Shown here: positions 1 through 6,018 of the stretch, piece by piece
How the letters are laid out: every line of letters begins with the position of its first letter
How positions within the stretch are numbered: position 1 is the stretch's first letter
Assembly: GCA_002434595.1 (NCBI GenBank)
Contig: DJKK01000243.1
Location: forward strand, 1 to 7,223
DNA: 7,223 nt
DNA from: Alphaproteobacteria bacterium UBA6544
GTDB lineage: Bacteria > Pseudomonadota > Alphaproteobacteria > UBA8366
Reading direction: 5' to 3'
Position numbers and translations under genes: made by a program
The notes under the pieces: model-generated
The model's input: only the letters and a program-made list of their open reading frames with translations
Databases searched by the model: none
Told to the model about the DNA's origin: nothing

Positions 1-1
1 C

Positions 2-1126
2 TGTTCGACAGGTGGCGTAGGTCTCGCGGGCATCGACTCATTGAATAGCCATTTCACCCATCGGGGTGTTGATTTTGCCATCATGCATTGCGTCTCGATC
101 TATCCGACGCCGTCGGAAATGCTCGAACTCAACCAGATAGAAGCCTTAAGACAACGCTACCCTGACCGCCCGATCGGATGGTCTACTCATGAGGACCCTG
201 AGGATACCACGCCGGTGATGATGGCCGTTGCGAAAGGCGCTTCTCTTTTCGAAAGACACGTGGGTGTCGCAACGGACGAAATAACGCTGAATGCCTATTC
301 CTCGACGCCGGAACAGGTCGACCGTTGGATTGCCGCGTTCAAGCGGGCGAAAGACATGTGCGGTGGGAAAGACCGTCCAGATTCGCCTGAAATTGAGCAG
401 GAATCAATTCTCTCTCTGAAACGGGGTGTTTATGCCAAAGAGCCGGTCGCGGCAGGTGTGCCGATCGAGCGGGCGCAAGTTTATTTTGCGATGCCATGTC
501 TGGAAGGACAAGTGGATAGCGGGGTGTGGCGGGACGGGGCGATCGCGTCTGCGGCTATCGATGTCGATGAAGGCTTATTCAACAATAGCGTTTTGTTGCC
601 GGAATCTCCGCCAGAATTGGTACTGAAGACAGCGGTCCACGAAGTGAAGGCTCTGTTGAACGTCGCGAACGTTCCGTTGAACACAGAGTTTTCCACGGAA
701 TATTCTCACCACTATGGGATTTCGAATTTCCGGGAGACAGGTGCGGTTCTGATCAATTGCATCAACCGTGAGTACTGCAAGAAGATACTCGTGCAGTTGC
801 CAGGACAGAAACATCCCGAGCATTTTCATAAATTGAAGGATGAAACCTTCCAGGTTCTCCATGGCCAATTGCATATTCAAGTGGACGGCAAACACAGCAT
901 TCTCGGACCGGGGCAAATATGTCTGGTGCAACCGGGCATCTGGCACAGTTTCTCGACGGAAACCGGCGTCGTCTTCGAGGAAATCTCGACCCGCGACGTC
1001 TTGGGTGATTCTTACTACCGTGACAAAGCCATCAATCGGATGGAACGGAGCGAACGGAAAACGGTCGTCGATCACTGGGGGCGGTTCCAATTGCCCGAAG
1101 TGCTCGGTGGTGTCGGCGCCGAATGA
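2..1126 (+). CDS. NeuB-family nonulosonate synthase fused to a C-terminal cupin (5' end missing)
   Basis: This is the C-terminal 374 residues of a sialic-acid-synthase (NeuB) family protein; the frame is open to the left edge, so the TTG at 41 is internal. The family condenses phosphoenolpyruvate with a six-carbon amino sugar to give a nine-carbon nonulosonic acid in the cytoplasm. Visible in order are the STGG strand (5-16), MHCVSIYPTP of the TIM barrel, IGWSTHED with a metal-type His (188-190), and FERHVGV with the second His (257-259). A divergent SAF/antifreeze-like domain lies at about 410-600 and a double-stranded beta-helix cupin at about 770-1030. The cupin has HPEHFHK...DE...WH: His 821-823, His 827-829, Glu 842-844 and His 944-946. 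Standard NeuB proteins stop after the SAF domain, so the cupin is an extra module, perhaps a sugar isomerase/epimerase or binding domain. The family is secure; the exact sugar (Neu, Leg, Pse or other) is not. It overlaps the next gene by 4 bases. Confidence 0.88.
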   Translation, partial: CSTGGVGLAGIDSLNSHFTHRGVDFAIMHCVSIYPTPSEMLELNQIEALRQRYPDRPIGWSTHEDPEDTTPVMMAVAKGASLFERHVGVATDEITLNAYSSTPEQVDRWIAAFKRAKDMCGGKDRPDSPEIEQESILSLKRGVYAKEPVAAGVPIERAQVYFAMPCLEGQVDSGVWRDGAIASAAIDVDEGLFNNSVLLPESPPELVLKTAVHEVKALLNVANVPLNTEFSTEYSHHYGISNFRETGAVLINCINREYCKKILVQLPGQKHPEHFHKLKDETFQVLHGQLHIQVDGKHSILGPGQICLVQPGIWHSFSTETGVVFEEISTRDVLGDSYYRDKAINRMERSERKTVVDHWGRFQLPEVLGGVGAE

Positions 1127-1770
1127 TCCGATGCGTTATCTTCGACTTTGATGGCACTTTGCGTCAGTCGGTCGCCATCAAGCACAAAGCGTATTTTGCC
1201 GCGGTTCGGGACATCAAACGGGGCGAAGAATTGTTTCGCGAGATTATCCGTGAGTTTCCTAGAATGACCCGCTACAGCGGATGCGCTCTGTTTGCTGAAC
1301 GTGCGCGCGATCTTGGAATTGATTGTCCCGATAGTGAAGAGCTTGCGGCGCGATATACCCGCGCCTGTGAAGACGCAATCGCCGCCTGTCCGGAAGTGCC
1401 CGGGGCGACGGCATTCCTCGACTGGTTGCAAGCACGCCCCGTATATTGCTTCGTTGTATCAGGTACACCGCAAACGCCGCTTCGCGAGACGGTAAAGCGG
1501 ATCGGCTTCGAGGACCGGTTCGTCGATGTCCTCGGTGATCCCGTCTCCAAGCCTGAGCATTATAGCGACATTCTCGCGCGCACCGGGTTGCCGGCTGCAG
1601 CGCTGCTTGCGGTTGGTGACGGCGATGATGATAAAGCAGCTGCGGAGTCGATCGGCGGCCGGTTCGTTCGTGTAAGAGGCGGGGCGGAGCAACCTCAAAC
1701 CAATGAATGCGCAGTCGATGCGCTCGACGAAATTACTTCAATTTCGGACCTGGAATTTCCAGACGCTTAG
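1123..1770 (+). CDS. HAD-superfamily phosphatase (phosphoglycolate phosphatase-like)
   Basis: A 215-residue haloacid-dehalogenase hydrolase, cytoplasmic, probably removing phosphate from a small molecule. All four HAD motifs are present: motif I DFDGT (Asp8 nucleophile, Asp10 acid/base), motif II VVSGT (Ser113), motif III Lys143 in VSKPEHY, and motif IV GDGDDDKAA (Asp166, with acidic residues to 170). Residues 15-90 form a helical C1-type cap. The length is typical of the phosphoglycolate phosphatase/beta-phosphoglucomutase group. The ATG start lies in the ATGA overlap with the synthase stop, so translation is probably coupled, and only a weak GGTGGT stretch precedes it. The position suggests a role in the same sugar pathway, for example on a phosphorylated precursor or nonulosonate 9-phosphate, but that is inference from location; the substrate cannot be read from the sequence. 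The stop TAG overlaps the convergent xthA stop. Confidence 0.85.
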   Translation: MIRCVIFDFDGTLRQSVAIKHKAYFAAVRDIKRGEELFREIIREFPRMTRYSGCALFAERARDLGIDCPDSEELAARYTRACEDAIAACPEVPGATAFLDWLQARPVYCFVVSGTPQTPLRETVKRIGFEDRFVDVLGDPVSKPEHYSDILARTGLPAAALLAVGDGDDDKAAAESIGGRFVRVRGGAEQPQTNECAVDALDEITSISDLEFPDA

Positions 1771-2546
1771 GATGCATCCGCTATGTCACACCAAACCGGT
1801 GTGTGATCCGACGCCTTTTCCTTGCCTCGCGGGCTGCGATCTATCTCACAGGCTTGAAGGCGGTCCGCCGCCTGCGGTGAGAGCAAGAAATGATCGATCC
1901 GGACGCCCTCGTCGCGCTGCCAGCGACCGGCCTGATAGTCCCAATAACTATAGGCGCCAACTTCTTTGTGGAGGGCTCTCCAGGCTTCTGTCATTCCGAG
2001 GTTTAACAAAGACCGAAAACGTGACCGTGACTCCGGCCGACAGAGAGCGTCGTCGGCCCAACCGATTGGATCGAAACAGTCGTCGTCGGTCGGGCAAATA
2101 TTATAATCGCCGCCGAGCACGACAGGTGTTTCACTTGGCAGAAGCGAGTCTCTGACATGATCGACGAGGCGATCCATCCAGGCGAGTTTGTAGTCGAATT
2201 TGTCGCCCGGTGTCGGATTGCCGTTGGGCAGGTAGATTGAGGCCACTCGAATTCCATCGATCGTGGCTTCGATATAGCGGGCCTGCTCGTCCTCAGGGTC
2301 GCCCGGCAGTCCCCGTTCGACGTCTTCAATCGGCCGCTTGGAAAGGATGGCGACGCCGTTGTACGACTTTTGGCCATGCGTTTCGACCATATAGCCCTTG
2401 TCTTCAATTTCGAGCCGAGGGAACTGCTCGTCGACGGTTTTCAGCTCCTGCAGCAGCGCAACGTCGGGCGACGCTTCGTCAAGCCATTCAAGCACGCGGG
2501 GAAGTCGTGCTTTTATCGAATTTACATTGAAGGTAGCGATTTTCAC
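1767..2546 (-). CDS. xthA: Exodeoxyribonuclease III (AP endonuclease)
   Basis: Class II abasic-site endonuclease and 3'-5' exonuclease of base excision repair, EEP (endonuclease/exonuclease/phosphatase) fold, 259 residues, close to the usual family length of about 260-270. The motifs run in the expected order: KIATFNVNSIKARLP at the N-terminus (Asn7), LLQELK with metal ligand Glu34, YNGVAILSK, SIYLPNGN, GGDYNICPTDDDC (catalytic Asp/Asn pair), YWDYQAGRWQRDEGVRIDH, and the terminal SDHTPV with the catalytic His248. The start chosen is GTG (2544-2546). It gives the family N-terminus VKIATFNVNS and has GGAGAG six bases upstream. A longer reading from ATG at 2564 would begin inside the terminator T-tract and lacks a ribosome site. 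The gene lies downstream of erpA on the same strand and is separated from it by a terminator. Its 3' end overlaps the convergent HAD gene by 4 bases. Function is secure. Confidence 0.96.
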   Translation of the reverse strand: MKIATFNVNSIKARLPRVLEWLDEASPDVALLQELKTVDEQFPRLEIEDKGYMVETHGQKSYNGVAILSKRPIEDVERGLPGDPEDEQARYIEATIDGIRVASIYLPNGNPTPGDKFDYKLAWMDRLVDHVRDSLLPSETPVVLGGDYNICPTDDDCFDPIGWADDALCRPESRSRFRSLLNLGMTEAWRALHKEVGAYSYWDYQAGRWQRDEGVRIDHFLLSPQAADRLQACEIDRSPRGKEKASDHTPVWCDIADAS

Positions 2547-2552
2547 GATCGA

Positions 2553-2558
2553 CTCTCC
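2553..2558 (-). promoter_or_regulatory. Ribosome binding site of xthA
   Basis: GGAGAG on the minus strand, six bases before the GTG start at 2546. It decides the start of xthA, because the alternative upstream ATG (2562-2564) has no such site and overlaps the terminator. Confidence 0.75.
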
Positions 2559-2562
2559 CAAC

Positions 2563-2585
2563 AAAAAAGGCCCGCATTGCGGGCC
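2563..2585 (-). terminator. Rho-independent terminator after erpA
   Basis: Read on the minus strand, GGCCCGC (2585-2579), a three-base loop AAT and GCGGGCC (2575-2569) form a perfect 7-bp, all G/C stem, followed directly by six T (2568-2563). It begins 24 bases after the erpA stop, so it ends the erpA transcript. The T-tract ends only four bases before the xthA ribosome site, leaving no room for a promoter between terminator and xthA. Confidence 0.9.
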
Positions 2586-2609
2586 CTTTCTATCATGTCT
2601 CGTATTGGA

Positions 2610-2975
2610 TCACATGGAAAACGATGCGCCGCAGCCGCAACCCGCCGTCGCATTCGGATTATTTACCTGAAACGCCGAGCCGACCATCTCCGTCACGAAA
2701 TCAATTTCAGAACCTGCCAGATAATTCAGCGATGTATCGTCTATCACGACTTTTATGCCGTCTCGTTCGAAGACGGAGTCATCTTGGTTCTCATCCTCGG
2801 AGAAGTCGAAGCCGTATTGGAAGCCGGAACATCCACCGCCGGATACCGTAACCCGCAGCATCAGATTGGGTCGATCCTCAGCCGCGAAAATTTCACCAAG
2901 TCTTTTGGCTGCAGCGGCGCTGATGCTCACAGATCTCTCGGACGGTTTCACGGCTTCGGTGGCGAATACATCCAT
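2610..2975 (-). CDS. erpA: Iron-sulfur cluster insertion protein, A-type carrier
   Basis: A-type (HesB/IscA/ErpA) Fe-S carrier that accepts a cluster from a scaffold and passes it to target enzymes in the cytoplasm. The three cluster-binding cysteines are all present: one in SGGGCSGFQYGF and two in the C-terminal AGCGCGASF. The segment NLMLRVTVSGGGCSGFQYGF and the acidic stretch after it resemble ErpA more than IscA. The length from the chosen ATG is 121 residues, against about 110-120 in the family. That start (2973-2975) has GGAG six bases upstream; an ATG four codons earlier (2985-2987) has only a weak AAGAAAAG before it, and the conserved domain begins well after both. The gene is transcribed away from dgt and followed by an intrinsic terminator. 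ErpA is the best name, though another A-type member of the family cannot be ruled out. Confidence 0.93.
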   Translation of the reverse strand: MDVFATEAVKPSERSVSISAAAAKRLGEIFAAEDRPNLMLRVTVSGGGCSGFQYGFDFSEDENQDDSVFERDGIKVVIDDTSLNYLAGSEIDFVTEMVGSAFQVNNPNATAGCGCGASFSM

Positions 2976-3094
2976 TCCCAACTCCATGACTTTTCTTGTC
3001 TTGAAACTTACGGCTTTTACGTGGGAAATTCACCCAATTTTTCAAACTAAATCTAGTGTTGCTATTTGAAGACATGCCCAGATATTGTGCAGCC
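2976..3094. promoter_or_regulatory. Divergent control region between erpA and dgt
   Basis: About 119 bases that must hold the promoters for erpA (leftward) and the dgt operon (rightward). It is visibly more A/T-rich than the flanking genes between about 3020 and 3070. I could not assign convincing -35/-10 pairs on either strand. A small inverted repeat, AAATT-caccc-AATTT (3026-3040), lies near the middle but is too weak to call an operator. The upstream dgt start candidates (GTG 3056, ATG 3074) fall in this stretch, so the true untranslated region may be shorter. Confidence 0.5.
2982..2985 (-). promoter_or_regulatory. Ribosome binding site supporting the shorter erpA start
   Basis: GGAG on the minus strand, six bases before the ATG at 2975-2973. 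It overlaps the alternative ATG at 2987-2985, so if that start were used the site would be inside the coding region. It favours the 121-residue form over the 125-residue form. Confidence 0.5.
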
Positions 3095-4261
3095 ATGTTG
3101 CAAACCCTAGCGTCTTATGCAACCCGTTCGGCGGATAGTCGTGGCCGTTTGCATACGGAAGCCGAGAGCCGACGTCGAAGCAGCTTTCAGCGCGATCGCG
3201 ACAGGATTATCCATTCGACGGCGTTTCGTCGACTAAAACACAAGACGCAGGTATTCATTTCACCGCTTGGTGATCATTTTCGCACGCGCCTGACTCACAG
3301 CATAGAGGTGGCGCAAATCGCGCGGGCGATGGCGCGCAGTCTCGGTCTTGATGAAGATCTAACTGAAGCTTTGGCATTGGCCCACGACTTTGGTCATCCG
3401 CCGTTCGGTCATGCCGGAGAAATTGCGTTGGACAGTGTTATGGCGCCCTACGGAGGTTTCGATCACAACGAGCAGACGTTGCGAATTTTGGTATGGCTTG
3501 AACAGCGATATGCGGCATTCGACGGTCTTAACCTGACCTGGGAAACGTTGGAAGGTGTCGTAAAGCACAATGGACCGCTTGTCGGTAGATGCCTGTCAGT
3601 CCCGTCTTCGATCTTGCGCTATTGCGAGGAGCAAGATTTGGAATTGCACACGCATGCTGGATTGGAAGCGCAAGTGGCTGCCATCGCCGACGATATCGCC
3701 TATGACAATCACGATATCGACGATGGTCTTCGGGCGGGGACTTTTTCCGTTGCAAACCTCGCTGCCGTTGATCATGTGGCCACAGCATTTGATCAGATCC
3801 GCCACAAGTATCCGGATGCCGATGAGAGCCGTATTACGTTTGAAGCGGTTCGCCGGCTGATTGGTGAGATGGTCGAAGATGTACTCGATGAGACGCATCG
3901 CCGCCTTTCCTTTGAAGCGCCAAAGAGTGCGGGCGATGTTCGCGCGTTAGATAGGCCTGTTGTCGCTTTTTCTGCCCCTATGACAGCTAAAGACAACGCC
4001 TTGAAAGAATTTCTCTTCCAGCATATGTACCGGCACCCCGATGTAATGCGGGAAGTCGACAAGGCAAAACGGGTAATCCATGATTTGTTCGAACATTTCA
4101 TGGCGAACATGGGCGATCTCCCGGCAGAATGGGGGGGACAGGCGAAGGGCGGCGACGATACTCGTGTTGCCCGCGTCATTGCTGACTATATTGCGGGCAT
4201 GACGGACAATTATGCGCTCAAGTGCCACGAAGAGCTTTTCAAGGTGGACGCTAGGGTCTGA
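3095..4261 (+). CDS. dgt: Deoxyguanosinetriphosphate triphosphohydrolase-like protein
   Basis: HD-domain dNTP triphosphohydrolase of the dGTPase-like (type 2) family, which splits dNTPs to deoxynucleoside and triphosphate and so limits the dNTP pool in the cytoplasm. It is 388 residues from this ATG, close to family length. Visible are SRGRLH and FQRDRDRIIHSTAFRRLKHK near the N-terminus and RTRLTH, whose His is the first HD metal ligand. ALAHDFGHPPFGHAGE carries the HD pair, and IADDIAYDNHDIDDG holds the last metal Asp. The C-terminal part is helical and less conserved. The start is uncertain: in-frame GTG 3056 (401 residues) and ATG 3074 (395) also exist and none has a good ribosome site; ATG 3095 was chosen because LASYATRSADSRGRLH resembles the usual beginning of the family. 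It heads the operon, and its TGA overlaps the argS ATG by one base. The substrate may be broader than dGTP. Confidence 0.92.
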   Translation: MLQTLASYATRSADSRGRLHTEAESRRRSSFQRDRDRIIHSTAFRRLKHKTQVFISPLGDHFRTRLTHSIEVAQIARAMARSLGLDEDLTEALALAHDFGHPPFGHAGEIALDSVMAPYGGFDHNEQTLRILVWLEQRYAAFDGLNLTWETLEGVVKHNGPLVGRCLSVPSSILRYCEEQDLELHTHAGLEAQVAAIADDIAYDNHDIDDGLRAGTFSVANLAAVDHVATAFDQIRHKYPDADESRITFEAVRRLIGEMVEDVLDETHRRLSFEAPKSAGDVRALDRPVVAFSAPMTAKDNALKEFLFQHMYRHPDVMREVDKAKRVIHDLFEHFMANMGDLPAEWGGQAKGGDDTRVARVIADYIAGMTDNYALKCHEELFKVDARV

Positions 4262-6018
4262 TGAATCTGTTTTCCGAATACCGCAATCGTATCGTTGATG
4301 CCGTCGAAGAACTCGCTTCGAATGGTGATTTGCCGCACGAGTTAGACACCTCGCGCATTTCGGTAGAGCCACCGAGAGACGCGTCGCATGGAGACTTGGC
4401 AACGAACGCGGCGATGGTACTGGCGAAGCAGGCTGGTATGAAACCACGAGACATCGCGGAAATGCTGGTCACTGGCTTGCGCGCTCAATCTGAAATCTCC
4501 GCCGCAGAAATCGCCGGTCCGGGTTTCATAAACATGCGGCTCGACTCGGTGGCCTGGTATGCGGTGTTGGCCGAAATACTGCGGCGTGGGCAGGCGTTTG
4601 GCGCATCTGACATGGGAACGGGGCGTAAGGTCAATGTTGAGTATGTCTCTGCAAATCCAACTGGTCCGTTACATATCGGTCATGCGCGCGGTACCGTATT
4701 CGGCGATGCGCTCGCCGCATTGTTAGAAAAGGTCGGCTACGACGTTTGCCGGGAATATTATATCAACGATGCCGGCGCACAGGTCGATGCCCTCGCGCGC
4801 TCGGCTTATCTAAGGTATCGCGAAGCCCATGGCGAAGAAATCGGCGAGATACCAGAAGGTTTGTATCCTGGCGAATATATGGTTCCCGTCGGTCAGGCGT
4901 TGGCCAAACGCGACGGGATGAAGTGGCTGGATGAGCCGGAACACGTGTGGTTGCCCGAGATCCGCGAATTCTCCATTAACGCGATGATGAATCTCATTCG
5001 TGATGATCTCTCGACGCTTGACGTACGGCATGACATTTTCACTTCTGAGCGATCGCTGGTCGAGATGGGTAAGGTCGACGACGTGCTGGAGAATCTTGAA
5101 GGCCGCGGGTTGATATACACGGGCGTCTTGGAGCCTCCGAAGGGAAAGAAGCCCGATGACTGGGAAGCAAGGCCGCAAACGTTATTTCGGGCGACGGATT
5201 TCAAGGACGATGTCGACCGGCCGTTGAAAAAGTCGGACGGAAGTTGGACATATTTTGCGTCTGATATCGCATATCACCGCGATAAGTATGTGCGGGGTTT
5301 CACCGACCTGATTGATGTTTGGGGTGCCGACCACGGTGGATATGTCAAACGAATGGTGGCGGCGACCGACGCAGTGACGGAGCAGGGAGCTCGTCTCGAC
5401 GTTAAGATCTGTCAGATCGTCCGCCTTCTGGAAAACGGCGAGCAGGTGCGGATGTCGAAACGTGCCGGAAACTTCGTTACGCTGCGGGATCTGGTCGACG
5501 AAGTTGGTTCAGGCGTTGTGCGGTTCATAATGCTCACCCGGAAAAATGATGCGCCGCTTGATTTTGACTTGGCCTTTGTCCGGGAACAGTCGCGCGAGAA
5601 CCCGGTTTTTTACGTTCAATACGCGCACGCTCGGTGCCATTCGGTCATGAGGATGGCTGCTGATGAAGTGCCCGAGATCGATACGGCGACCGAAGCGCTC
5701 CAAGGAGCAGACCTGTCTCAATTGACGGATGAGGCCGAACTCGCACTCATTAAGACGCTCGCCGCTTGGCCGCGGACACTTGAATCGGCTGCGGAGGCGC
5801 ATGAACCGCATCGGTTAGCATTCTTTCTACTCGAAGTTGCGAGTGCGTTCCATGGATTATGGACGAAAGGAAGCCGTGAAAACCCATCCTTACGGATGGT
5901 GCGGAACGATGCTCCTGAGCTTACCCGGGCGCGTCTTGGACTGGCCCGCGCTACTCAGATTGTCATCGCCTCGGGTCTGGCGATATTCGGCGTTGAGCCG
6001 GTCGAGGAAATGCGCTGA
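4261..6018 (+). CDS. argS: Arginyl-tRNA synthetase
   Basis: Class I aminoacyl-tRNA synthetase that charges tRNA-Arg with arginine in the cytoplasm; 585 residues, normal for the family. Residues 1-95 form the N-terminal Add1 tRNA-recognition domain (PRDASHGDLATNAAM, GPGFINMRL). The catalytic domain has VEYVSANPTGPLHIGHARGT with the HIGH signature at 138-141, FASDIAYHRDK and WGADHGGYVKRM. The second signature appears as RMSKRAGNF (398-401, MSKR), a KMSKS variant common in ArgS. The DALR anticodon-binding domain spans about 447-585 (NPVFYVQYAHAR to the end). The ATG shares its A with the dgt stop (TGATG), with AGGG four bases upstream and AAGGTGG further away, so coupling to dgt translation is likely. 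It ends in another TGATG with the SPOR gene. All key motifs are intact. Confidence 0.98.
   Translation: MNLFSEYRNRIVDAVEELASNGDLPHELDTSRISVEPPRDASHGDLATNAAMVLAKQAGMKPRDIAEMLVTGLRAQSEISAAEIAGPGFINMRLDSVAWYAVLAEILRRGQAFGASDMGTGRKVNVEYVSANPTGPLHIGHARGTVFGDALAALLEKVGYDVCREYYINDAGAQVDALARSAYLRYREAHGEEIGEIPEGLYPGEYMVPVGQALAKRDGMKWLDEPEHVWLPEIREFSINAMMNLIRDDLSTLDVRHDIFTSERSLVEMGKVDDVLENLEGRGLIYTGVLEPPKGKKPDDWEARPQTLFRATDFKDDVDRPLKKSDGSWTYFASDIAYHRDKYVRGFTDLIDVWGADHGGYVKRMVAATDAVTEQGARLDVKICQIVRLLENGEQVRMSKRAGNFVTLRDLVDEVGSGVVRFIMLTRKNDAPLDFDLAFVREQSRENPVFYVQYAHARCHSVMRMAADEVPEIDTATEALQGADLSQLTDEAELALIKTLAAWPRTLESAAEAHEPHRLAFFLLEVASAFHGLWTKGSRENPSLRMVRNDAPELTRARLGLARATQIVIASGLAIFGVEPVEEMR
6004..6008 (+). 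promoter_or_regulatory. Ribosome binding site of the SPOR-domain gene, inside argS
   Basis: GAGGA lies in the last codons of argS, nine bases before the ATG at 6018. With the TGATG overlap it allows either reinitiation or direct entry of ribosomes at the SPOR gene. Confidence 0.55.

Noticed and set aside
575..1090. 171-residue open frame on the minus strand inside the NeuB-cupin gene
   Set aside because: It is a shadow of a gene whose plus-strand product carries clear NeuB and cupin motifs, and it shows no recognisable domain.
41..1126. TTG at 41 as the true start of the NeuB-cupin gene
   Set aside because: The frame is open to the left edge and the preceding codons encode STGG, which matches a conserved NeuB barrel strand; the start is outside the window.
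1787..1803. Hairpin CACACC-aaacc-GGTGTG near the convergent gene ends, considered as a bidirectional terminator
   Set aside because: It has no T-tract on either side and is made by the codons of the conserved SDHTPVW end of xthA, so coding constraint explains it.
2547..2564. ATG at 2564 as the xthA start
   Set aside because: It lies in the terminator T-tract, has no ribosome site, and adds six residues before the normal family N-terminus; GTG at 2546 has GGAGAG at ideal spacing.
3026..3040. AAATT-caccc-AATTT inverted repeat considered as an operator
   Set aside because: The arms are only five bases of A/T-rich sequence and do not match any iron-regulator box I know, so chance is a sufficient explanation.
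2370..3050. 226-residue open frame on the plus strand running across xthA, the terminator and erpA
   Set aside because: It is antisense to two genes with complete family motifs, passes through a terminator hairpin, and its translation resembles no family I know.
3947..4447. 166-residue minus-strand open frame spanning the dgt/argS junction
   Set aside because: It is antisense to conserved dgt and argS coding sequence and has no family resemblance or ribosome site that I could see.
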